Part shown: piece by piece, positions 55,240-64,000 of the stretch | Layout of the letters: the number at the start of each line of letters is the position of its first letter | Numbering within the stretch: the stretch's first letter is position 1 | DNA from: Macrothele yani | Lineage: Eukaryota; Arthropoda; Arachnida; Araneae; Macrothelidae | Assembly (NCBI GenBank): GCA_039090855.1 | Contig: CM077011.1 | Location: 21,577,001 to 21,641,000 of the forward strand | Direction: 5' to 3' | DNA length: 64,000 nucleotides | The notes under the pieces: generated by a model | The model's database searches: none | Told to the model about the DNA's origin: nothing | The model's input: only the letters and a program-made list of their open reading frames with translations | Translations under genes and position numbers: made by a program

Positions 55240-56600
55240 CCGCATTTTATGGTCGAGCGAGAGGAGAATGCAAGCTGATAAACGAGCTGTTAGGATTGTC
55301 CTACGCCGTTATTGAACAAAAAGATTATACGCTACCGAAACAGCGAAAAAAAAAAAAAAAGATTCTTCTATTGAAGGCGAGGGAGCAGTAAACAGCAGCA
55401 CTGCGCGAAAATGGTTTCGACGTTTCAATTCAGAGGACATCAGTCTCGAATTTAAGCCGAGGTCAACTACAACCCAACGCTGACACTGAAGTAGAAGCTG
55501 TGAGAACAAACCCCGATGTAAGTACACGACAACTAGTAGTTGAGGTATGGCCTTCTCCGTCCACAATCCTGCACCGGCTTAGTTCCTCTCTTTGCGTCAT
55601 CAAATAATTTTCCACGAATTGACACCCCAGCAAATGGAAAGTGTCAATCTCTGTCTCAGATTGCTGTACAATACACAGGACGATAAGTTTCCTTCCTATC
55701 GTCACAGGTGATGAAAGTGGATATTACTATGATATCCTACCAATCGAAATCAGTGGTAGAAGCCACGCCAGGTAACATAGCGAGTGGTGCAAAGAAGATG
55801 GTTCGAGTGGAATGCAATGCTGCAAATTTGGTGCAATCGTGAGGATCTGGTGCGCTGTTAGCTCATACCAGATGATCATGCTGTGGACGGGGACCACTAA
55901 CACGAACAACTGCTGTGGGTCCATGATGCTCAATATCAACGCTATCCAGCGCTCATCAGCTGAAAGCGGAATTTGATGATGGTGCACAAAGCTCCATGTC
56001 TCACTTCTGGAGTGGTCCGCCGAAAATCCCAGGAAAGAGAAGAGTTTGAGAGTCCTAACACATCCTTCATACAATCCGAATCTTAACCCATCCTTAATAC
56101 AAGTCAGCATCTTAACTCATCGTTCGTCCAGTCAGGATCTTAAAACATCGTTCATAGCGTCATCATATTAACCCATCCCTCATACATGCCGTATTATAAC
56201 CCATCCTTCACACATGCCGGATTTTAACCCATCAATTATACAGTTTGAATCTTTTACTATCCTTTGTAAAGTTTGAATATTTTACTATCCTTTATACAGT
56301 TTGAATCTTTTACTATCCTTCATACAAGCCTGGATATTGAACCATCCTTTATACAGTCAGGATCTAGTCCCATCCTTCTTACAGTCCGGAAATTAACCCA
56401 TCCGACTACCACCTGTTTCCTTCCATATCCCATTTTCTACAAGGACGGAACGTCGCGTCAGAGGTGAATGGGGAATCTGGCATCAGAGAATTTATATCCT
56501 TGGAAACAGCAGTGTGCTACCACTGTGGTTTCGTGGCTCAGGTGGAACGTTGGCAAATTACTATAGAAAACAACTGTATGTACTTTGCACATGAGGTGAG
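55240..56600 (+). pseudogene. Mariner transposase remnant interrupted by a minisatellite
   Basis: In broken plus frames: STARKWFRRFNSEDISLEFKP near 55400-55460 (mariner 'ARKWF.RF..GD..L...P'), IVTGDESGYYYD near 55695-55735 (first catalytic Asp box), and KAPCLTSGVV near 55990 (decayed second catalytic segment). VLTHPSYNPNLNPS near 56053 (third catalytic segment) follows. Twelve 28-bp repeats of that last segment come next (56061-56398), then PSDYHLFPSISHFLQGRN from 56399, and finally VERWQITIENNCMYFAHE near 56539-56592, the usual C-terminus. The insertion of the repeats between 'SPDLNPS' and 'DYHLFPS' is exact. Many stops make the copy dead. Confidence 0.85.
56061..56398 (+). repeat. 28-bp minisatellite derived from the mariner catalytic segment
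   Basis: Twelve copies of CATCCTTCATACAGTCCGGA then TCTTAACC, ten of 28 bp and two of 29 bp. One unit read in frame is HPSYSPDLN. Since 28 is not a multiple of three, the reading frame rotates between units. Middle copies share their own variants (TTTGAATCTTTTAC in copies 7-9), so the array grew in steps. Confidence 0.93.
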
Positions 56601-56764
56601 TGTGTATGGCTTTCCTGCATAATTAAACTTTTTAGCAGCAAACTGCCCAAACTTTTGAATCACCCTGATAGATGGATTGCAATATACTTTTCGATTTGTT
56701 GATGTGAACATTTCGTACAGAAAGATTAGCACACGTTGTAGGTAGACGAAGCTGCTGACATCGG

Positions 56765-56940
56765 CATTTACAGTGCGTGGGTGGTATAAGACTTTGGCTT
56801 CCGGACATCCTACTCGGCTGTGGCTTCCATTGATTCCTGGAGCCAGTAGCCCTAAATTACGGGGACGGGCTACTTATAGCCCCATGACTTGCTCATCGTG
56901 GTCGTTATCCTGCAACCACTCCCAATGAGGTATAAGACTT
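56765..56940 (+). mobile_element. tRNA-derived SINE, family A, plus strand
   Basis: CCTGGAGCCAGTAGCCCTAA, GGGACGGGCTACTTATAGCC and TTGCTCATCGTGGTCGTTAT follow the family A body in the opposite orientation to the other copies. The head (GTGGGTGGTATAAGACTTTG) is decayed. Confidence 0.8.
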
Positions 56941-57060
56941 TGGCTTCTGCTTTAATCTTGGAATGTCTAGAGTTTGTTCTTCTGCAGGTCGCGGTAATTC
57001 ATAGTCTTAATAAAGGGATACGATTTTAAAAAAACTGAAATGAAATTTACATAGAATAGC

Positions 57061-58661
57061 ATGAGGTTTAGAACAAATGCGTAGGATTTTATTGGTATAG
57101 GGAAACAAGTTAGTATGGCCGAGCTTTCGCGCACAAACGTGTGGCTTTTTCAAGGCTGACTAATATCTAACTAATGCAGAGAGAATCAAATATTGACCGT
57201 TAACATTTGAAAATATACATATATATATATATACTTACATTAAGTTCACATTGTTCAGAACATGGAACAGCGCGAGACGAAATGTCAACAAAGGAAAAAC
57301 AAAACGTAATGAAAATTTGGTTTTAACATTACAAGAAATCCGGCTACAGAGGGTGCAAAGTCACAGGAAAAAACATCTTTGCATGCGGAAGTTGTTGAGA
57401 AGATTTCAACTGATTCTCTATAGGCGGTCTCAAAGTGAGTGTATAATGAATATAGCTTTTAACTACTAGGCTAATTATAATGAATTCAGCTTCTTCTAAT
57501 GCTTTATAATGAATATAATGCTTCTGCTACTAATATCTTCTGGTAATGGTTGCTGTTTGTTAATTATATCATAAATAAACTTTCCTGCTAGTAGTGTAGT
57601 AATAATAATGAACAAGCTTTTAACTGCTAGTAATGTTATAGTAGTAATTAAGATGAATAAAGTCTTAATGCTGGTTGTTAATAATAAACACCTAATGAAA
57701 TAAACCTAACAGCCAGACAGAGATCTGACAAAACTATGAACTGAGAAAAACGTACTTACAACAAATTCTTTATTAGTGAAACTTCTGGCTCTCACATAAA
57801 CGAAGATCTCTTTATACAACAACAGCTTTTTGACACATATACCACAGCTCACTTCGTACAACAACAGCACACTCTACGCACATCAACAAAAAGCTCTCTT
57901 TCACATAAACAAACGCTCTCTCTCTCTACAACAACAAACGCTCTCCCTCGGTATCGTTGAACGCGCCTATTCATACTGGCTACCACCACGTCATGACTTA
58001 CACTCATTGCCAGATCTCATTCAGCGGGAGAAATAACATCTCGTTCAGTAAGAAGATTATTTACATAGTAAAATAAAATAACCAGAGATAGTAAAAATCA
58101 AAAGGAAAGTGCATCTAGAGTATACGTTACAAGTGGTGTATGGTGCTATGTGTTTATACCTTGTCCATTGCGTTATTACGTTTCTTAAGCAAACTTTTCT
58201 TTAGAGGGCAGAGTTGAGGGCCGCGTTTCTCACGTTCCTTTTGTGATCCGTTATTCTGGTACCAAATAATCTTTTTGTCATCCCTATATAGCACTTTTGC
58301 GTTCCGTCGGGATATTCTAGCGGAATGGAGTAAACACCAGCTTCCTGGTCAAGGCAAACTTCTCTCATGGGAGAGAGCATATTCATAACTGAGGTACTTG
58401 TTTTTATGCCGATATCCATTACTAGTTTCTTTAAGCCATTTTTTACAGTAAAAGTGAGGCCGTGTACGTATTGTAGGCATCCTGTAAAGTCTAGGTGGTG
58501 CTTGCGGATCGGTGCATGTTATTTACTTTATCAAGGATCGAAGTTATGAGTTCTCTCCTAAAACCAGCAGATGCTGCTTGACTGAAAATGTTTCTAATAT
58601 CTATTTCTTTGGCTTCATTGTGTGAGGAAAACTGGATTGTTATTCTTAGACGGGATCGAAA
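57061..58661 (-). pseudogene. Penelope-like element, left arm of head-to-head pair
   Basis: Minus strand. RT C-terminal pieces (NIFSQAASAGFRRELITSIL near 58545-58605) are followed by a linker (MDIGIKTSTSV) and a GIY-YIG endonuclease at 58201-58419: GVYSIPLEYPDGTQKCYIGM, then TKR and RITDHKR. GVY and YIG and the Arg/His positions are all present, better preserved than in the 41-kb element. The 3' part (57061-57440) has the terminal motif with the small hairpin and CGAAAGCTCGG. A 690-bp insertion (57442-58131) lies between the endonuclease and this end. The upstream RT core is missing. Confidence 0.85.
57442..58131 (-). mobile_element. LTR-like 690-bp insertion (candidate solo LTR)
   Basis: Absent from the matching place in the right Penelope arm (near 59328) and flanked by AGTG at 57438-57441 and 58132-58135. 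On the minus strand it begins TGTAACGTATACTC and ends TATTCATTATA, so TG...TA with a 4-bp duplication, the same end rule as the TRIM. No ORF or internal repeat is seen. A solo LTR of a larger retrotransposon fits best. It contains a CT/CAA-rich stretch (57800-57950). Confidence 0.7.
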
Positions 58662-58798
58662 TACGATGTTTTTATATTCCCAAGGTGAAAACGTATCATA
58701 TTCAGGAATATTTGGAACTGCACACGGTTTATAAAATACACTAGTGTGTAAATTTTCATTTTCTGATCTGTGCATTTTTGTGTGTAAATTTCCATTTT

Positions 58799-59705
58799 CT
58801 GATCCCGTCTAAGAAGAGCAATCCAGTTTTCCTCAGATAATGAAGCCAAAGAAATAGAAATGAGAAACATTTTCAGTCAAGCAGCATCTGCTGGTTTTAG
58901 GAGAGAACTCATAACTTCGATCCTTGATAAAGTAAATAACATGCACCGATCCGCAAGCACCACCTAGATATTACAGGATGCCTACAATACGTACACGGCC
59001 TCACTTTTACTGTAAAAAATGGCTTAAAGAAACTAGTAATGGATATCGGCATAAAAACAAGTACCTCAGTTATGAATATGCTCTCCCCCATGAGAGAAGT
59101 TTGCCTTGACCAGAAAGCTGGTGTTTACTCCATTCCGCTAGAATATCCCGACAGAACGCAAAAGTGCTATATAGGGATGACAAAAAGATCATTTGGTACC
59201 AGAATAACGGATCACAAAAGGAACGTGAGAAACGCGGCCCTCAACTCTGCCCTCTCCAGAGAAGTTTGAATAAGAAACGCAATACCGCAATGTACAAGTT
59301 AGAAACAGATAGCACCATACACCACTCACTTTGAGACCGCCTACAGAGAATCAGTTGAAATCTTCACAACAACTTCCGCATGCAACGATGGTGTTTCATG
59401 TGACTTGCACCCTTTGTGGACGGATTTCTTGTAATGTTAAAACCAAACTTTCATTACGTTTTGTTTTTTCCTTTGTTGACATTTCGTCTCGCGCTTTCCC
59501 CTGTTCTGAACAATGTGAACTTAACTCAATGTAGGTATATATATTTATATTTTCGAATGTTAACGGTCAATGTTTGATTCTCTCTGTATTAGTTAGATAC
59601 GTATTAGTCAGCCTTGACAAAGCCACAAGTTTGTGCGCGAAAGCTCGGCCATACTAACTTGTTTCCCTACACCAATAAAAACCTACGAATTTGTTCTTAA
59701 CCTCA
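58799..59705 (+). pseudogene. Penelope-like element, right arm of head-to-head pair
   Basis: Mirror image of the left arm: GATCCCGTCTAAGAAGAGCA at 58800 matches the complement of 58640-58661. The endonuclease frame (59039-59269) keeps GVYSIPLEYPDRTQKCYIGM and RITDHKRNVRNAAL. The 3' end carries GCCTTGACAAAGCCACAAGT, CGCGAAAGCTCGGCC and ends ACCAATAAAAACC near 59693. Sequence differences from the left arm are small. The arms are separated by about 137 bp (58662-58798) that contains a short direct repeat TAAATTTTCATTTTCTGATC / TAAATTTCCATTTTCTGATC. Confidence 0.85.
59607..59650 (+). ncRNA. Hammerhead-like motif at Penelope end
   Basis: CCTTGACAAAGC, hairpin CACAA-GT-TTGTG, then GCGAAAGC. Penelope-like elements are known to carry hammerhead ribozymes near their ends with CUGANGA, stem II and GAAA. 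Here the GAAA side and stem II are recognisable but the CUGANGA side deviates (CUUGACAA), so self-cleavage is doubtful. Equivalent motifs lie at 57117-57160 (-) and 19222-19262 (+). Confidence 0.4.
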
Positions 59706-60792
59706 TTAACTTTGTGTATTGTGCTCATCTCTTACTGTTTATCTTAATAGAAAAGCATTGTTAAAATAAAACAGATATCAGAAACAAATAAAAAGAACTC
59801 AAATGCATATTCACAAAAGCAAATAAAAAAAAATCGAAATTTGAAATAGTCCTAGAAATTCAAAACCAAGTTTAGAAAAGCAAATTCCTTAGCTAACAAT
59901 TTATAAAGTTTTATAAATTGTTTCAGCCAAACTGAAACAATTTCATGAAACTGTTTTCAGAAAATCAACAATCCTTTCGCGTTCATGGAATCACATATTT
60001 TTTTTTCAGAATGCAGACAGTTTTAATGAAGTTACGAAAGTTGGAAACTAAAAAGGGAGAATATTTCCATATGGCAGTATTTCTGGAATCGTATATAAAA
60101 CTGGGTATGGTTTCACGGGAGGGAATTTGTTTTCATAAGTCACGAGGCGAAAATGCAGCAGAATGTCCCTGAACACACGACGACATATCATCCCCGTAAG
60201 ATTAGAACGCTACGCTTGTTCTTTCGTGAATATTTAACTTGAATTGCCGAGACTGTTAATGTGGCTTCATATATTAATAAAAGTTACTGCTAATCACTGA
60301 AATTCGAGTGATTTTTCAAATAAAATGCTATTTTGTGTTGAACTTTTTGGAAGAAAGACATTTTAAAATAAAATATTACAAGAATCCGTGCTTTTATTGG
60401 GGTAAACTACTGATAATGCGAAGCTTCCGCACATCAGCGGTTGCTTTATCGAGGCAGCCTGATTCAAACCTATGCTGTGAAGGTTAGCCTTAGTATCTGC
60501 TAAGTAATGCATAGGTACAAAATCGAAAGGAGTATATGTTTTCAGATAAAAAAGAAACATTTTCTAGAATGAAAAAAAAAAAACGGACTGTAATATCTTG
60601 TATCAATCCGGCTTATGGTTGTGCTTCTTATTTATATATTTACCTGATATTTAAATTAGCTTTGGTTTATTGAAACTACAAATTCTTCCCAAAATGATTT
60701 TTCATTTGTTTTCTCTCAAGTTTTAAGGTTTTAAATCACTTCAGGTACCTATTTCAGACAGGAACCGTGATGTATTTGAAACATTGCAAAAT
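59706..60792. other. No recognisable gene; two adjacent hairpins at 59897-59940
   Basis: ACAATTTATAAA-GT-TTTATAAATTGT (12-bp stem) overlaps TTGTTTCAG-CCAAA-CTGAAACAA (9-bp stem). Otherwise nothing is recognised; the frame 59945-60172 has no family signature. Confidence 0.5.
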
Positions 60793-60805
60793 AAATAGTC
60801 AGTTA

Positions 60806-61503
60806 CTAATTTTGAAGATGACAATCCGATTTTTGGCGTAAATGTGACAAGGATGGTAAGTAAGATAAAATCCGAAAACTTGAAAATTTTCATCGTCCTG
60901 GAGCGGGACTCGAACCCGCGTCTCCCAGAAAACTCCCGGGTATGCTAACCACACCACCACCCAGAACGACCAAGTTTCAAGTTTATAATCAATTTGAATT
61001 TAGCCATCACAGGATTCGCTAGTCGAAGCAACCGGCATTTATGTTTAGCGAATCTGGAGGTAAAGAATCTTATCCCGTGTTTGCCCGGAGAAGCAGATAA
61101 ATCATGAAAGAAATACGGGATTACGCCATATAACACACATTTTGAAGATGACAATCCGATTTTTGGCTTAAATGTGACAAGAATGGTAAGTAAGATAAAA
61201 TCCGAAAACTTGAAAATTTTCATCGTCCTGGATCGGGACTCGAACCCGCGTCTCCCAGAAAACGCCCGGGTATGCTAACCACTACACCACCCAGAACGAC
61301 CAAGTTTCAAGTTTCCGATCAATTTTAATTTAACCCGGACGTTTTCTGGGAGACGCGGGTTCGAGTCCCGCTCCAGGACGATGAAAACATTTTCAAGTTT
61401 TCAGATTTTATCTTACTTACCTTCCTTGTCACATTTACGCCAAAAATCGGATTGTCATCTTCAAAATTTGTATTATATGGCGTAATCCCATATTTCTTTC
61501 ATG
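60806..61503. mobile_element. tRNA-SINE family B composite with 13-bp target duplication
   Basis: Three family B units: a complete minus unit (about 60809-61138), a partial minus unit (about 61139-61335) and an inverted plus partial (about 61336-61503). The whole block is flanked by AAATAGTCAGTTA (60793-60805 and 61504-61516). The plus partial begins inside the tRNA head (GGACGTTTTCTGGGAGACGC, then GGTTCGAGTCCC). One duplication around the whole block indicates that the composite inserted in a single event. Confidence 0.88.
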
Positions 61504-61516
61504 AAATAGTCAGTTA

Positions 61517-62539
61517 TTCGCATTTTTCGTAGAATTCTTTTTACCGAACTATGTAAGATCAAGATCGACTTCCACAAAGGTAAATACAGATCTCAAGTAA
61601 CAAATAAAAAAGACCTTGTGTTTTTAATTTTAAAATAGAGAAAGTTTCATAAACCTAATGCGTCATGATTTTCCGCTGTTTTTCTTTTTATCCTGATTGA
61701 AATCCTTAGCACCAAAATATATAGTAATAACTCAAAGCATAATATGTCCTACATAATTTACAGGTAAAAAAATTCTAAAGCAGACTATCTTTTCAGAGCA
61801 AAACACCGTTTTCTAGCAATTTTTAATTACAGCTTTTGTGATACTTCGTCTTAAATAAATACACCCTCCTACATGGCCAGAGATCGATTAGCGCCTAAAT
61901 CACTCACCGTAATTACAGCGCGATTTCGGCGTCTACTGTTGCACCTTTTTGTCCTCTTTAACATAAATTTGCCAGGGAATAAAAATATCCCCTGCAAAGA
62001 GGGGGAACTTTAGCACGTAGAAGCTTCATCAACGACCCCATTTTAAAGCAAGCCATTGCTGTTGTTTTGAAATTCAGGTGAGCTGAAACTACGGAAGTAT
62101 AGGGGAACTCCTATTACCTTCTTTAAACGCCGACTTTGTTTTTTGAAAATGTGTGCTCATAAACCTTAATGAGCAGTTAATCTCCCTCAGTTGCCAACAT
62201 TTTTGCTCTCCCTCGCTTTTCACGCAAGTTTGTTTTAAGCGACATGAGGATAAATATAACATTTAGATAATTTTAGACACTAGATTTTATATCACGAGGT
62301 TCCACGTTACCTTTCAAAGGATTATGCGATATACAATGGGAGAGACGGAAAAGTAACTTTAAAACTACTACGTAGTAAATATCGTAAGGCTAAAATCAAG
62401 GATTTATTGATATTAACGAAAAAAAATTATATTTATTCACATTTTTAATAGTAGTTGCTTTGAAGCACAGCTCAAGAAAAGCTTTTTTTTTCATGAAGCC
62501 GTAATTTATAAAATGTTATATACAATATCTGATAAAAAA
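61517..62539. other. No recognisable gene
   Basis: AT-rich, nothing recognised. Confidence 0.5.
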
Positions 62540-63425
62540 TATCCGGACACTTGCCTATCCGCAAACTTCCTGTAATAGAAAAAGAATTAATATCTCGTTG
62601 ATCCACCCTTTGCTGCTATGACAGCCAGCCTCCACTCTGCTGGAATAACTTTCCGAAGCAACTTCCGAAAATCTTTTGCAAAGTGTCTTCCATTCTGCTA
62701 CAGGAACATTAGTCAGGTCGGATCCCGATGTCAGGAGGTTCCTCTTGTCTCGCAGGCAGTTTCCCAATTCATTCCAAAGGTTTTCTATGAGATTCAGATC
62801 GGGGATCTATGCTGGCCTATCAAGGTCTTCCATAGCCATCTCGTCGAACCATTCCTTCACGGACATGGGTTTTTAGATGGGAGCACTGGCGGTAATATTG
62901 CTACACGAAAGGGTCTTCACTGAACTGTTGCCCTAATGCTGGGGGCACACAATTGTCGAGCATGTCATTACAGGTTGCACCGTTAAGATTCTCGGGTACT
63001 GGAACTAGGGAGAGGGGGTCCAAGACAAAAACATCTCCAGAGTCCAATGCTTACTCGAAAAAGTTCAACAGTTGGCACAATACAGTCTGGCAGGTAACGT
63101 TCACCTGGCGGTCTCTCCACCCAAACCCATCGCTGGGAACGCCAGATGGTGTAGTGTGATGCTGTCATTTTCCCACAGCACTGAAGTCTATTGGCGCAGA
63201 GCCTTATACATTCAAATAGACGCGTGCCGTTGATCTTGGTGAAATTAGGATTTTGTTCGGTTTCTCGGATATGGAAACCCATTCCCTTTAGCCTTCAAAG
63301 AGCCGTTATGGAACCGGCGTTGCTTCCAGTGGCATTTTGGGACTCCGTCATGCAACACATAACAGGAGATTTTATCGCATCATCCGCTTCAGTACTCGGA
63401 AGGCACTGCTTTTTCACTTAATGTT
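62540..63425 (-). pseudogene. Tc1-like transposon remnant (fish-type Tc1 family)
   Basis: The left end AAATATCCGGACACTTGCC resembles a Tc1 terminal repeat. Minus-strand reading gives SDLTNVPVAEWKTLCKRFSE near 62660-62735, the region after the Glu of the third segment. Upstream, MLDNCVPPALGQQFSEDPFV near 62890-62960 resembles the stretch before the second catalytic Asp. At the DNA level, phrases such as GCTGCTATGACAGCC, CTCGGGTACTGGAACTA and ATATGGAAACCCATTCCCTT follow the order of an abundant vertebrate Tc1 family as I remember it. Several deletions and stops are present. The N-terminal third beyond 63425 has been replaced by a minisatellite. Confidence 0.7.
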
Positions 63426-63432
63426 TCAAGTG

Positions 63433-63602
63433 CCTGTCGAAACGCCGACAATCAAAACTCCGAGACCGAAACGCCGACAGGTCAAAAACAGACACCGAAA
63501 ATCGGAAGGTCATCACTCCGACAGATCAAAATACAGACAATAAAAACACCAACAGATCAAATTACCGACAGATCAAATTACCAACAGATCAAATGTCTGA
63601 CG
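63433..63602. repeat. Degenerate short minisatellite (CCGACAGATCAAAAT-like)
   Basis: Units of roughly 14-18 bp with the core CCGACAGATCAAA vary in spacing (for example ACCGACAGATCAAATT and ACCAACAGATCAAATG). Confidence 0.85.
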
Positions 63603-64000
63603 TTTTGAAAACATTTAGCTTAGCGCATGACATAATATCGAGATGTAAGGAAGAAAAACGGCGTTGTTGCGCTTTTGATACAACAATTTCACTTAACCAG
63701 AACCTCGAAAAAATCCACGCTAAATTTCAAAGTGCATACCATCCGGTTCAATAGGTTGAAATCATCTATTTGCCAGTTGTTCAATTCCTGTACGGTACTA
63801 AGTTTTCGGCTTAGCAACAAAGAACTCTTGGCCCTCGCGTTCGACATCGTCCAAAGTAGTTAACTGCTTGCCACGAAAAAAAATGGGCCATCGCCTAAGA
63901 ACAGTGGTAGTGTGAAGGGGGACAATATCGGGACTGTATGCTGAATGAGGCAGTAAATAGATTCCATGCAGTTCTTGAAGTTTAGCTTTGGTCCGATTAG
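63603..64000. other. No recognisable gene
   Basis: Nothing recognised up to the window edge. Confidence 0.45.

Overview
This window looks like a gene-poor stretch of a large, AT-rich, repeat-laden metazoan genome, most likely an arthropod. I found no host protein-coding gene, rRNA or functional tRNA gene that I can support. What can be supported is mobile DNA in many states of decay: Tc1/mariner/pogo DNA transposons, Penelope-like elements with GIY-YIG endonucleases, 3' ends of RTE-like non-LTR retrotransposons, several tRNA-derived SINE families, and many minisatellites. The species cannot be named from this sequence.

Layout. 1-5.2 kb: mariner remnants and a 590-bp miniature LTR element. 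6.4-7.7 kb: a SINE and an RTE-like fragment. 8.2-11.3 kb: an AT hairpin satellite and a 39-bp minisatellite. 11.7-14.9 kb: two mariner remnants around a nearly complete Tc1-like element with terminal inverted repeats (TIRs). 16.1-17.5 kb: a Tc1-like element carrying a 56-bp minisatellite. 18-24.5 kb: RTE-like and Penelope fragments, a SINE with a perfect 15-bp target duplication, and minisatellites. 25-29 kb: four units built from a ~146-bp repeat, one split by a second, young copy of the miniature LTR element. 29-42.4 kb: SINEs, RTE-like, Tc1, pogo and mariner remnants, and a Penelope element split by a SINE. 44.2-48.4 kb: a 34-bp minisatellite interrupted by a TIR element that is itself interrupted by a relative. 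49.4-56.6 kb: an internally deleted mariner, a tRNA-SINE foldback, and a mariner carrying a 28-bp minisatellite. 57-59.7 kb: a head-to-head Penelope pair with a 690-bp LTR-like insertion. 60.8-63.6 kb: a tRNA-SINE composite with 13-bp target duplications and a Tc1 relic.

The strongest candidate for something undescribed is the miniature LTR element (3317-3906 on + and 27268-27855 on -). Both copies have 163-164-bp LTRs that each contain a 72-nt tRNA-like cloverleaf with Pol III A and B boxes. Both have a primer-binding site resembling tRNA-Lys, a polypurine tract, a 262-bp internal region with no conserved ORF, and perfect 4-bp target duplications. This parallels plant Cassandra TRIMs, which carry 5S rRNA in their LTRs, but with a tRNA-like unit instead.

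A second theme is that in two unrelated transposase remnants (Tc1 at 17.0 kb, mariner at 56.1 kb) a minisatellite has grown out of the DNA encoding the SPDLN-type catalytic segment. A third remnant (4.6-5.1 kb) carries a duplication across the same segment.
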